Origin: Bacteroidota bacterium
GTDB lineage: Bacteria; Bacteroidota; Ignavibacteria; UBA10030; UBA8401
Assembly (NCBI GenBank): GCA_041658205.1
Contig: JBBAAO010000001.1
Coordinates: forward strand, 1,488,001-1,552,000
DNA: 64,000 bases
Direction: 5' to 3'
Shown here: positions 1 to 8,553 of the stretch, piece by piece
Numbering within the stretch: position 1 is the stretch's first letter
How the letters are laid out: each line of letters starts with the position of its first letter
Position numbers and translations under genes: made by a program
Notes under the pieces: model-generated
What the model was told of the DNA's origin: nothing
Databases searched by the model: none
The model's input: only the letters and a program-made list of their open reading frames with translations

Positions 1-1247
1 ACCCGGCGGGGAAAAGTGAGGCGAACAAGTTCTAGTTTGGGAAAATAATGATCTCCCGTTTCTTTATTTCTTCCTGCAGAAACAATTCCTCGTTCCATTG
101 CTCGGATTCCGGAATCAAGGTATAATTCTGCGGCAAGAGTTTGGGCAGGAAACTTCAATTGTTCCAATTGTGGATAAAATTGTTTTGCATCCAAAAAGAT
201 AGCGTGCCCACCTATAGGGCGGACAATCGGAACGCCAAGTTCAATCAATCTGTTACCGACATATTCCACTTGTCCGATACGAGCTTGTAAGTGATTAAAC
301 TGACACGCTTCTTCAATACCTCGCGCCATTGCTTCCATATCACGGCCGGCAAGTCCGCCATATGTGTGGAGTCCTTCATACACTACAACCATATTCCGCG
401 CTTCTTCAAACACATCGTAGTCATTCATTGCCAGAAAACCGCCGATGTTTACCAACAAATCTTTTTTTCCGCTCATAGTTGCAGCATCGGAATAGGAACA
501 CATCTCGTGTAAAATTTCTTTTATCGTTTTTTGTTCATACTCTTTTTCACGCACTTTTATGAAGTAAGCATTTTCCATGGCGCGTGTAGCGTCGAATACT
601 ACTTTTATTTTATTTTTTGACGCCAGTTGATATACCGCTCTGAGATTTTCCATCGAGATCGGCTGTCCGCCTGCCATATTTACAGTAGCACCAACGGTAA
701 TGTAGGCAACTTTCTCTGCACCAACTCTTTTGATCAAACTCTCAAATTTATGAAGATCAACATTACCCTTGAATGGATGTTCAATCTGCGCATCATGCGC
801 TTCATCAATAATCACATCTACGAATGTTCCACCCGCAAGTTCTTGATGCAACCGTGTTGTAGTGAAATACATATTTCCAGGAACATACTGTCCCGGTTTG
901 ATCAGGATTTGTGAAATCAAGTTTTCGGCACCGCGGCCTTGGTGAGTTGGAACGAGATATTTGTATCCGTAAAATTCTTGAACTTTTTCTTCCAGATGAT
1001 AGTAATTTTCACTTCCAGCATACGCTTCGTCGCCAAGCATCATTCCTGCCCATTGGTAATCACTCATGGCATTCGTGCCACTATCCGTTAATAGATCAAT
1101 ATAGACATCTTTCGATTTTAGAAGGAATGTGTTGTATCCGGCTTCTCTGATCGTCACTTCTCGTTCTTCACGCGTGGTCATTCGCAACGGTTCAACTGAT
1201 TTGATCTTGAATGGTTCCGCCCAAGACCGTCTTTTTATAATATCCAT
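1..1247 (-). CDS. tpl: Tyrosine phenol-lyase, 3' end cut by window edge
   Basis: This is a PLP-dependent beta-eliminating lyase of the tryptophanase/tyrosine phenol-lyase family, which splits L-tyrosine into phenol, pyruvate and ammonia. About 415 codons are visible; the family is about 455-470 residues, so roughly 45-50 C-terminal residues lie beyond base 1. The start ATG at 1247 follows AAAGAGGAG. Visible motifs are LLTDSGTNAMSD, GDEAYAGSEN, PTHQGRGAEN and MSGKKD, whose second lysine (about K262) should bind PLP. Two features favour tyrosine phenol-lyase over tryptophanase: FTTTR at the Thr124 position, and RAMERG with Arg at the position of Arg381 (about R386), where tryptophanases carry a hydrophobic residue (RAVEIG or RGVEIG). 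Substrate choice is inferred from these residues. It is divergent from the next gene. Confidence 0.88.
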   Translation of the reverse strand, partial: MDIIKRRSWAEPFKIKSVEPLRMTTREEREVTIREAGYNTFLLKSKDVYIDLLTDSGTNAMSDYQWAGMMLGDEAYAGSENYYHLEEKVQEFYGYKYLVPTHQGRGAENLISQILIKPGQYVPGNMYFTTTRLHQELAGGTFVDVIIDEAHDAQIEHPFKGNVDLHKFESLIKRVGAEKVAYITVGATVNMAGGQPISMENLRAVYQLASKNKIKVVFDATRAMENAYFIKVREKEYEQKTIKEILHEMCSYSDAATMSGKKDLLVNIGGFLAMNDYDVFEEARNMVVVYEGLHTYGGLAGRDMEAMARGIEEACQFNHLQARIGQVEYVGNRLIELGVPIVRPIGGHAIFLDAKQFYPQLEQLKFPAQTLAAELYLDSGIRAMERGIVSAGRNKETGDHYFPKLELVRLTFPRR

Positions 1248-1309
1248 TGATGCTCCTCTTTCATTGATTTTAGAAGGTGATTTTGTTACTTTCATATGAA
1301 TTGCACGGA

Positions 1310-1340
1310 CAAATATAATCAACATGTGTTGATGAAACAA
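1310..1340 (-). promoter_or_regulatory. Predicted promoter of tpl with an operator-like dyad
   Basis: On the minus strand TTG (1340-1338) is followed by exactly 20 bases and then TATATTTG (1317-1310), a full match to the Bacteroidota TAnnTTTG -7 element. A dyad CAACA-TG-TGTTG (1320-1331) sits between the two elements, just upstream of the -7 box, where a bound repressor would block polymerase. The expected leader is about 55 bases. The promoter is a pattern match; the operator role is inferred. Confidence 0.55.
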
Positions 1341-1357
1341 TTTCATTTTCACCCATT

Positions 1358-1374
1358 GGTGATACGCGATCACC
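1358..1374. promoter_or_regulatory. Small dyad GGTGAT-N5-ATCACC in divergent intergenic region
   Basis: A perfect 6-base inverted repeat with a 5-base spacer lies 22 bases upstream of the start at 1397 and behind the predicted tpl promoter. It could be an operator for either gene or a short RNA hairpin in the leader of the rightward gene. I found no TTG-N20-TANNTT promoter for the rightward gene. Confidence 0.25.
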
Positions 1375-1396
1375 ATATCTTGTTTAAAGGAATTTT

Positions 1397-1750
1397 ATGA
1401 CTCTTGACGGAACCTGGAACGCAGTTGAAGTAGAGCTTGGCGGACAACATATTGATGAAGAATATCTTTCAGTTATTACACTTACGATCGCAAAAGAACA
1501 ATGTGAAATTCATATTGGAGGGAATACGGATAAAGGGACATTAAAATTTATTCCGTATGTCATTCCAATGGCTTTTGATTTTACCAGCAGTGACGGTCCA
1601 AACAAAGGAAAAGTATTTAAAGCGATTTACAAAGTCACCGGTGGCTTTTTAGTAGTTTGTTATAATACTGTCAATGGTGACCGTCCTAAGGTATTTGTCT
1701 CAACCCATGACAATCAGTTCTACCTAGTTCGTTATAAACGAGCAGAGTAA
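1397..1750 (+). CDS. TIGR03067-like small protein
   Basis: 117 residues, preceded by AAAGGAA eight bases from the ATG. The opening LDGTWNAVEVELGG, the central GTLKFIP and SDGPNKGKVFKAIYKV, and the closing short strands resemble TIGR03067, a small beta-rich domain common in Planctomycetes and scattered in other phyla, of unknown function. No signal peptide or membrane segment is visible, so it is predicted cytoplasmic. Its TAA overlaps by one base the ATG of the following glcD-like gene, so the two are probably co-translated; whether it acts with the oxidase is unknown. The family call is from memory of the domain pattern. Confidence 0.6.
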   Translation: MTLDGTWNAVEVELGGQHIDEEYLSVITLTIAKEQCEIHIGGNTDKGTLKFIPYVIPMAFDFTSSDGPNKGKVFKAIYKVTGGFLVVCYNTVNGDRPKVFVSTHDNQFYLVRYKRAE

Positions 1751-3132
1751 TGATATCATCGAACGTTCTTTCAAAGCTCTCTTCCATCGTTGGGAAAAAA
1801 CACCTGTTCACTTCTCAGGAAGATAAGATAACGTATTCGTACGACGGCACTCCGTTACATTCACACTTACCTGAAGCAATTGCCCGGCCATCAACAAAAG
1901 AACAGATCTCCGAAATTCTAAAACTTGCGAATCAAGAAAAATTTGCTGTCGTTCCCCGGGGATCTGGTACAGGATTAAGCGGAGGATCAATTCCTACGGA
2001 AAATTGTATCATCATAGATATGTCGCAATGGAATACGATTTTGGAAATTGATGCTGAAAATTTAACAGCGTGGGTAGAACCGGGGGTTATTACTGCGCAA
2101 CTTCACCAAGAGGTGGAACGAATAGGTCTGTTTTATCCACCGGATCCGGGAAGCATGAATATTTGCACGATCGGCGGAAATGTTGCTGAGAACTCAGGCG
2201 GATTGCGCGGATTAAAATATGGAGTGACCAAAAATTACGTGATGGGTTTGGAAGTCGTTCTTCCGGACGGTGAAATTATTATTTGCGGTGGTAAAACAGT
2301 AAAAGATGTTGCCGGATATAATTTAAAAGACTTTTTTATTGGTTCGGAAGGAACGCTTGGAATATTTACAAAGATTCTACTCAAACTGATCCCAAAACCG
2401 CAAACCAGTAAAACCATGGTTGCGTATTTTAATACACAGGCAGATGCTGGGAAAACAGTTTCGGCAATTATCGCACAGAAGATTATCCCATGCACGGTAG
2501 AGTTTTTAGATAAAATCACTATTCAATGCGTGGAAGATTTTGCAAAGATTGGACTGCCAACGAATATTGAATCCTTGCTGCTATTAGAAGTGGATGGTCC
2601 TGCTTCCATTGTGGAGGAGGAGGCAAAAAAAATCGTTGAATGTTGTAAACTTAATAATGCTTCCGATGTTAAAATTGCCGAATCCGTTGAAGAAGCAATG
2701 AGGTTGAAAACGGCTCGCCGTTCTGCTTTCTCCGCGCTTGCGCGAGTGAAGCCGACTACCATTCTGGAAGATATCACCGTTCCTCGAAGTGAAATTGCGA
2801 CGATGTTGGAAAAGATTCAGAGTATTTCAAAAAAATACAACGTGATGATTGGAACATTTGGCCATGCCGGCGACGGTAATTTACATCCTACGTGTCTGAC
2901 CGATGAACGTGATCATGATGAGATTGCAAGGGCAGAAAAGGCATTCGAAGATATTTTTCTGGAAGCGGTAAAATTGGGAGGAACGATTACCGGCGAACAT
3001 GGTACAGGCCTCGCCAAGAAAAAATTTCTTCACCTTGTTACCGGATATACGGCAATCAATACAATGCGAACAATCAAGAAGGCGTTGGATCCTAACAATG
3101 TTTTAAATCCCGGAAAAATATTTGATATGTAA
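1750..3132 (+). CDS. glcD: FAD-linked 2-hydroxyacid oxidase, GlcD-type subunit
   Basis: 460 residues, the usual length for the FAD subunit of glycolate oxidase or D-lactate dehydrogenase. The N-terminal half is a PCMH-type FAD-binding domain (about residues 38-217) with VVPRGSGTGLSGGS and PPDPGSMNICTIGGNVAENS. The C-terminal half is the FAD-oxidase C domain with FGHAGDGNLHPT and GTITGEHGTGLAKKKFL, the family's metal- and substrate-binding motifs. It oxidises a 2-hydroxyacid (glycolate or D-lactate) and passes electrons to an iron-sulfur partner, here the next gene. No separate GlcE-like FAD subunit is present, so a two-subunit enzyme is inferred. Substrate cannot be fixed from sequence. Confidence 0.88.
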   Translation: MISSNVLSKLSSIVGKKHLFTSQEDKITYSYDGTPLHSHLPEAIARPSTKEQISEILKLANQEKFAVVPRGSGTGLSGGSIPTENCIIIDMSQWNTILEIDAENLTAWVEPGVITAQLHQEVERIGLFYPPDPGSMNICTIGGNVAENSGGLRGLKYGVTKNYVMGLEVVLPDGEIIICGGKTVKDVAGYNLKDFFIGSEGTLGIFTKILLKLIPKPQTSKTMVAYFNTQADAGKTVSAIIAQKIIPCTVEFLDKITIQCVEDFAKIGLPTNIESLLLLEVDGPASIVEEEAKKIVECCKLNNASDVKIAESVEEAMRLKTARRSAFSALARVKPTTILEDITVPRSEIATMLEKIQSISKKYNVMIGTFGHAGDGNLHPTCLTDERDHDEIARAEKAFEDIFLEAVKLGGTITGEHGTGLAKKKFLHLVTGYTAINTMRTIKKALDPNNVLNPGKIFDM

Positions 3133-3204
3133 ATCAACATCATTTTAAGATGTAGTATCGCATCCGACAGCAACTTCTCAGATATTTTTGGATTGATTCA
3201 TACT

Positions 3205-4503
3205 ATGAGCGTTACACAATCAAATTTTAGTGGAATCGATATCCCCAGTGATGACATCATCACAAATTGCATGCATTGTGGATTGTGTCTACCGGTTTGC
3301 CCAACCTATGCTATCACCGGAAGAGAGAAATCTTCGCCACGAGGCCGCATCCGTTTGATTAAATCTGTTGCTGAAGGAACATTAGATGTAACAGATGGAT
3401 TTATCGATGAAATGAATTTTTGTTTGGACTGTCAAGCGTGCGAAACAGCTTGTCCTGCTGGTGTGAAATATGGTTCTCTTGTGGAATCTGTTCGTAATCA
3501 ATTGCGAGTTCAGTCAAAAGCATCGCCGAGCACTCGTATCATGAAATGGATATTTCTTCGAAACGTCCTTTCAAAAAAATATCTTCTGAAATTTACAGCC
3601 AGGATTCTTGGATTCTATCAAAGCAGCGGTTTAGAGCAAATAATGAAACATTCGCTCGTTGTAAAAAAACTTGCCCCCAATCTTTCAAAAATCCAGAATC
3701 TCTCCCCAAGAATTGACGACCGATTTTTTGACGACGTTTATCCTGAAATTGTTCGTCCCTCCGGAAAATCACGCCTTCGTGTAGGATTTCTTTCCGGCTG
3801 CATTATGAATGTAGCGTTTGCGCACATCAATGAAGACACAGTAAAAGTACTTCTGCACCATGATTGTGAAGTAATCATTCCAAAAAATCAAGTGTGTTGT
3901 GGATCGCTGCAAGCGCACAACGGCGACTTTGATATTGCACGAACTCTTGCAAAAAAAAATATTGATGAGTTTTTAAAGTTCGATTTAGATGCGATTGTGA
4001 TGAACTCCGCCGGATGTGGAGCACTGATGAAAGAGTATGGACATTATCTTCATGACGATCCGGACTATGCGGAAAAAGCAGAACTTCTCTCCGGTAAAGT
4101 AAAGGATATTTCGGAATTCCTGTTTGATATTGGATTAAAAAGACCGGTCAAGGAATTCCGTCATCGGGTGACGTATCATGATGCATGCCATTTGATTCAT
4201 GCGCAAAAAATTTCCAAACAACCACGTGATGTCATCAAATCCATACCAGGCGTTGAATATGTAGAATTGAATGAGGCATCTTGGTGCTGCGGAAGCGCCG
4301 GAATCTATAACGTTGTACGCCATGAAGACTCTATGAAGATTCTCGATCGAAAGATGGAGAATGTAACGATTGCAGATGCTGAATATATAGTTGCAAACAA
4401 TCCCGGATGTATAACTCAGATTGAATATGGCTGCAAAAAAAATAATTCTACGATGAAAATTGTTCATCTTGCAACGCTGTTGCGCAATGTCTATGAATTG
4501 TAA
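3205..4503 (+). CDS. glcF: Iron-sulfur subunit, GlcF/LutA-like (CCG domains)
   Basis: 432 residues from ATG 3205; a TTG 12 bases upstream in the same frame is a less likely start. Two 4Fe-4S ferredoxin clusters are visible near the N-terminus (CMHCGLCLPVCP and CLDCQACETACP), followed by a linker and two CCG (cysteine-rich) domains with VCCGSLQAHNGD and WCCGSAGIYNV, the heterodisulfide-reductase-type motifs. It should carry electrons from the flavin subunit encoded 72 bases upstream to quinone or another acceptor at the membrane. The glcD-glcF order is common. The protein has no transmembrane helix, so any membrane association is peripheral. Confidence 0.87.
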   Translation: MSVTQSNFSGIDIPSDDIITNCMHCGLCLPVCPTYAITGREKSSPRGRIRLIKSVAEGTLDVTDGFIDEMNFCLDCQACETACPAGVKYGSLVESVRNQLRVQSKASPSTRIMKWIFLRNVLSKKYLLKFTARILGFYQSSGLEQIMKHSLVVKKLAPNLSKIQNLSPRIDDRFFDDVYPEIVRPSGKSRLRVGFLSGCIMNVAFAHINEDTVKVLLHHDCEVIIPKNQVCCGSLQAHNGDFDIARTLAKKNIDEFLKFDLDAIVMNSAGCGALMKEYGHYLHDDPDYAEKAELLSGKVKDISEFLFDIGLKRPVKEFRHRVTYHDACHLIHAQKISKQPRDVIKSIPGVEYVELNEASWCCGSAGIYNVVRHEDSMKILDRKMENVTIADAEYIVANNPGCITQIEYGCKKNNSTMKIVHLATLLRNVYEL

Positions 4504-4517
4504 CATTCAAAGGTGAT

Positions 4518-7500
4518 ATGAAAATACTTTTGAGAATATTTTTTCTAACAATTTCCCTTCTTGGTAACAAACTCTTCGCACAAATCAGCAACGATGAATG
4601 TACAACTGCTATGACAATTTCATCGCTTCCGTTTCAGATTTCACAAAATACGCGATTAGCATCTCCCAACAATTCCGATCCGGCATTATCGTGCCAAGAC
4701 AGTGTGACAAACGGGAAAACAGTGTGGTTCAAATACATTGCAGATACTTCACGATATGTAGTCTTTAATACTGTTGGAAGTCAGCCAATCGCAGATTATG
4801 ATATTATTATGGCAATGTTTGTGGGTACATGCGGAAATCTCTCGGAAATAAAATGCAACGACGATACTCTCGATACGCGTCAATCTGCAATTGGAACTTT
4901 TGTGATCGCCGGAACAACGTATTACATTATGATTGGTGAATGGGGAGGCGGGGGCACAAACGGAGGAGTTCCGACCGGAGGTGACCTTATTCTAAAAGTG
5001 TATGCCCCGATTCTTCCGCCGTTGGTTCGTGGACCAAAATTGGGAATTGTGAATAACGGTGTAATAACCAATACGGATAATTTTCTAACAACGTTTGAAA
5101 TACCTTTATCTCGCCCGAAGAGTAAAAAACCAAACGTAAATAAACGGATAGAAAAACTTCCACCTCCGAAACAGATGATTGCTCCGCTGGCGCCATATGG
5201 ATCCAATTATTTTGAAGATGCTTCAATAAAATCAATTGCTTCAACCATAGCACGTCCTGTGGCGGTTCAGAGTTTTGAGGGAATCCCTCAAACAAATTTT
5301 ATTCCTCCTGATCCAATCCTTGCCGTTGGACCGAATCATGTTATGGTTGCCGTCAATTCCACATTTCGAATATTTGATAAAAATGGAAATATTTTGAAGA
5401 CGATCGATGCCGATGCATGGTTTGATCAAGTAATAACGGGAGCCAGTACATTCGATCCTATTCTCATGTACGATCATTTTGATCAGCGATGGATTTTTGA
5501 AATGCTCCATGTCGATGACACACAAAAGAAGGCATATATTTTACTCGGCGTTTCTGACGACAGCAATCCAATCGGAACGTGGTATAATTGGGCATTACCA
5601 GCTCATATGCTCGGAGACTCCGTCGTCTCCAATTGGACTGACTACGCTCGTGTCGGATTTGATAAAGATGCAATATACATTACAGGAAATCAGTTCGGAT
5701 TTACTACCAATTTTGAATACAGCAAATTACGAATCATCCCAAAAGCACAATTATATCAGAACAATGCTCATGCAATTTCCTGGACAGATTTTTGGGATTT
5801 TAGAGATCCGGATAATTTGCAAGCGGTGATTTTTGGATTGAGACCAAGTATTGCGTACGAAAATACGGGAACACAATTTCTCTTAAACGATTCTCCCTAT
5901 TTCTTCGGTACGTTCTTTACGTTGTGGACAGTGGACAGTGTGTTGACCAAACCAAAAATTTCAGGAACAAATGTTCCAGTCGTCCAATATTTTCCATCAC
6001 CTGACGCAGATCAACGTGATGGAAGCTCAATATTGATTGAAACATTCGGAGCAGATATCCGGAATGAACCAATCTATCGCGATAGTGCATTGTGGGCAGT
6101 CCACGCCGTAGCAAGCGGGTTCGAAAAAAGTTTTTCATCTATTCGGTATTTAAAAATCGATCCATTTCAAAAGAAAATAAAAGAAGATGTAGCGTTTGGA
6201 TTGGAAGGATACTGGCATTCATATCCGGCATTGATGGTTAATAAAAATGGCGACATGACCATCACGTATAGCCGCTCCGGAACGGAAGAATATATTGGCG
6301 CGTTTATGACTGGAAGAAGAAAGAATGATCCTCCGGGACTTGCTCCAAGTATTGCATTGCGGGATGGAAGAGGAAATTATGTCGTCGATTTTTCGTCGGG
6401 AAGAAATCGGTGGGGTGATTACAGCGGCATAGGCTTGGATCCGACAGACGGTGTTTCTATTTGGACACATACAGAATTTGCTGCAGGAAAGAATAAATGG
6501 GGAACTTGGGTGGCGAAAACACAAATGGGACCAATTGCAGGGAGTAAACTGACAACCGATAGAACTTTTGTTAATTTTGGAACAAAAAATGTTGGGACAA
6601 CAAGCGACACTGTATCTATTATAATAACCAATGATGGGATTGATACGTTAGTGATTTCGTCTCTTCGCACTGCTACACAACAATTTAAGATCGCTGGATC
6701 AATTTCATTGCCGATAAAAATACCAAGCCTCGAAACATTCGTGCTCAAAATTTATTTTGCGCCAACTGCAGCAGGAAATTTCAATGATTCAATTATATAC
6801 TGTGCATCCCAATCGTGTGTAACAACAAATACATTGACGACACTCAGCGGCACAGGATTCCAACTTGTCCCTGCTCAATTAGGAACTCTCTATGCTACAT
6901 CCGGATTATCGGATGGAGGAAAACTGTATTCAATCAATACTTCAAATGGAGAAATAACTTTTATTGCTAACAGCGGATTAACGCAGGTGACAAGTTTGCG
7001 AGTCCATCCGACAACAAAACAATTGATCGGTCTTGATCCCACAGGAAGTACTAATGGAGGAGCATTATACCGCATTAGCGTTTCAGGGAGCAGCCTTCAA
7101 AAAATATCGCACGTCGCCGTTACCAATCTGAAAGGTCTTGCATTCATCGACGATTCTCTTGCGTATACTGCAGATTTTAATGGAAGAATCTACCGGCTCA
7201 ACATCAACACCGGATCGACAACACAATTGGCATCTACCGGACTTCGTATCGGTGGATTGGCGCTAAATCCTGTTAACGGGTCGTTATGGTTTTGCCTCCG
7301 CGCAACTTCCGGAATTTTGGATGGTATTTACAAATTTGATGTATCTACCAAAGCCGTAACATTGGTTGGTCAAACTGGTTTAGGAATATCTAATGCTGAT
7401 GTATTGTTCGATAAAAATGGAACATTATACGTTCTTGCTGGAATTAATACGGCACAAAATAAATTCCTGATTGTCGATACAACAAACGGGAAAGCCATTC

Positions 7501-7856
7501 ACACATTTGATGTTGGGAAATCGAATATCACTGCTATTGCATTAAATCCGGATGCAGTAGCGGAAGTTTCCGATGAAGCGCAACAGCTCCCCATACATTT
7601 TTCGGTACAGCAAAACTATCCGAATCCCTTTAATCCTTTAACAGTTATTCAATATTCCATTCCAAAAGTTTCTTTTGTTAAAATTACTGTGTATGATGCA
7701 CTCGGCAGAATCATTCAAACCCTTGCTGAAGGGATGAGAACTCCTGGATATTATCGGGAATATTTTGACGCAAGCGGACTTTCATCGGGGGTATACTATT
7801 ATACGATTTCGACTGGACGTTTTCTTGAGACAAAAAAAATGATGTTTTTGAAATAG
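4518..7856 (+). CDS. Giant secreted multidomain protein with T9SS sorting domain (paralogue 1)
   Basis: 1112 residues. A signal peptide (about 1-21, ending LFAQ) precedes a PPC-like jelly-roll domain (NDECTTAMTIS, then GTCGNLSEIKCNDDT and TYYIMIGEWGGGG). Residues about 240-680 form a large region containing IPPDPILAVGPNHVMVAVN and FRIFDKNG, a pattern I associate with secreted propeller-like proteins. An ASH/HYDIN-type Ig domain follows (about 685-785, FVNFGTKNVGTTSDTVSI), then a propeller-like segment (about 790-1020), and last a T9SS type A sorting domain beginning NYPNPFNPLTVIQYSIP and ending KKMMFLK. It is expected to be exported by the Sec system, carried across the outer membrane by T9SS and anchored or released. 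Domain order matches the gene at 13925 throughout. No catalytic motif was recognised. Confidence 0.85.
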   Translation: MKILLRIFFLTISLLGNKLFAQISNDECTTAMTISSLPFQISQNTRLASPNNSDPALSCQDSVTNGKTVWFKYIADTSRYVVFNTVGSQPIADYDIIMAMFVGTCGNLSEIKCNDDTLDTRQSAIGTFVIAGTTYYIMIGEWGGGGTNGGVPTGGDLILKVYAPILPPLVRGPKLGIVNNGVITNTDNFLTTFEIPLSRPKSKKPNVNKRIEKLPPPKQMIAPLAPYGSNYFEDASIKSIASTIARPVAVQSFEGIPQTNFIPPDPILAVGPNHVMVAVNSTFRIFDKNGNILKTIDADAWFDQVITGASTFDPILMYDHFDQRWIFEMLHVDDTQKKAYILLGVSDDSNPIGTWYNWALPAHMLGDSVVSNWTDYARVGFDKDAIYITGNQFGFTTNFEYSKLRIIPKAQLYQNNAHAISWTDFWDFRDPDNLQAVIFGLRPSIAYENTGTQFLLNDSPYFFGTFFTLWTVDSVLTKPKISGTNVPVVQYFPSPDADQRDGSSILIETFGADIRNEPIYRDSALWAVHAVASGFEKSFSSIRYLKIDPFQKKIKEDVAFGLEGYWHSYPALMVNKNGDMTITYSRSGTEEYIGAFMTGRRKNDPPGLAPSIALRDGRGNYVVDFSSGRNRWGDYSGIGLDPTDGVSIWTHTEFAAGKNKWGTWVAKTQMGPIAGSKLTTDRTFVNFGTKNVGTTSDTVSIIITNDGIDTLVISSLRTATQQFKIAGSISLPIKIPSLETFVLKIYFAPTAAGNFNDSIIYCASQSCVTTNTLTTLSGTGFQLVPAQLGTLYATSGLSDGGKLYSINTSNGEITFIANSGLTQVTSLRVHPTTKQLIGLDPTGSTNGGALYRISVSGSSLQKISHVAVTNLKGLAFIDDSLAYTADFNGRIYRLNINTGSTTQLASTGLRIGGLALNPVNGSLWFCLRATSGILDGIYKFDVSTKAVTLVGQTGLGISNADVLFDKNGTLYVLAGINTAQNKFLIVDTTNGKAIHTFDVGKSNITAIALNPDAVAEVSDEAQQLPIHFSVQQNYPNPFNPLTVIQYSIPKVSFVKITVYDALGRIIQTLAEGMRTPGYYREYFDASGLSSGVYYYTISTGRFLETKKMMFLK

Positions 7857-7876
7857 TATCAGGTGTCATAATTACT

Positions 7877-8407
7877 TTGTTGAAAAAATATATTTCCATA
7901 TCGCTCATTGCTATTTTCCTGTTTGATGCGGGCGGGATGATCTTTGGGTTGCAAGTGAGGCAGTGGATTCATAAGGTTGCGGTTGCAACAATCATCCATT
8001 CGAAAAATATCGCACCCCAGATACAGAAGATTCGGATCAGCAAGAAAAAATTTGATGAAATCAAAATCCATGAACGGGAGTTCCGTCTCAATGGCGGTAT
8101 GTACGACATTGTATGGAGAGAAGCAGAGGGGGACGATTTTGTGTTATTCTGTTACAGAGATATTTCCGAAGAAAAAATGGTTGCTAAGTTTCTCGGTTTT
8201 TTAGCAAACAAAACAAAAGATAATTCGACAGCAAACTACATCTATTCTCACTCCATTCCGACAGGGTTTATTTTTTTTACACCCGAAAACGGATTCCAAG
8301 CTCAACCGGTGATCATGATTGGAAGCTTCCGGTTGTATCGCACATTCCTTACTATTGGTCGACATGAATGCGTCGATCTTCCACCGCCGCGAATACACAC
8401 CATCTAG
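7877..8407 (+). CDS. Unknown small membrane-anchored protein upstream of TonB receptor
   Basis: 176 residues, starting at TTG 7877 or 7880 with AGGTG about 11 bases upstream. A single hydrophobic N-terminal segment (about 5-25) suggests an uncleaved anchor or signal peptide. The rest is soluble and mixed alpha/beta, with LNGGMYDIVWREAEGDD in the middle and a C-terminus CVDLPPPRIHTI. I do not recognise a named family; from memory, short proteins with a 'MYDVV' motif occur next to metal or siderophore TonB receptors in Bacteroidota, and here a TonB receptor follows 146 bases downstream. Function is unknown; an accessory role in uptake is inferred from position only. Confidence 0.65.
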   Translation: MLKKYISISLIAIFLFDAGGMIFGLQVRQWIHKVAVATIIHSKNIAPQIQKIRISKKKFDEIKIHEREFRLNGGMYDIVWREAEGDDFVLFCYRDISEEKMVAKFLGFLANKTKDNSTANYIYSHSIPTGFIFFTPENGFQAQPVIMIGSFRLYRTFLTIGRHECVDLPPPRIHTI

Positions 8408-8553
8408 CTTGTCTAGATAGACATATCACAACCACAGTAATTGTCATAGGTATTCTCAATTGTGTTGTCGATTGATAAAACGGAGTATGCTGTTTTGCGA
8501 TGAACGAAGCATTGTATACTTATGAATCTTTTCATTTAACAGAAAGATACGTT

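Noticed and set aside
1..1247. Tryptophanase annotation
   Set aside because: Residues at the Arg381 and Thr124 positions fit tyrosine phenol-lyase; see the feature entry.
8500..8553. 18-codon extension upstream of the TonB receptor start
   Set aside because: It would place polar residues before an otherwise perfect signal peptide.
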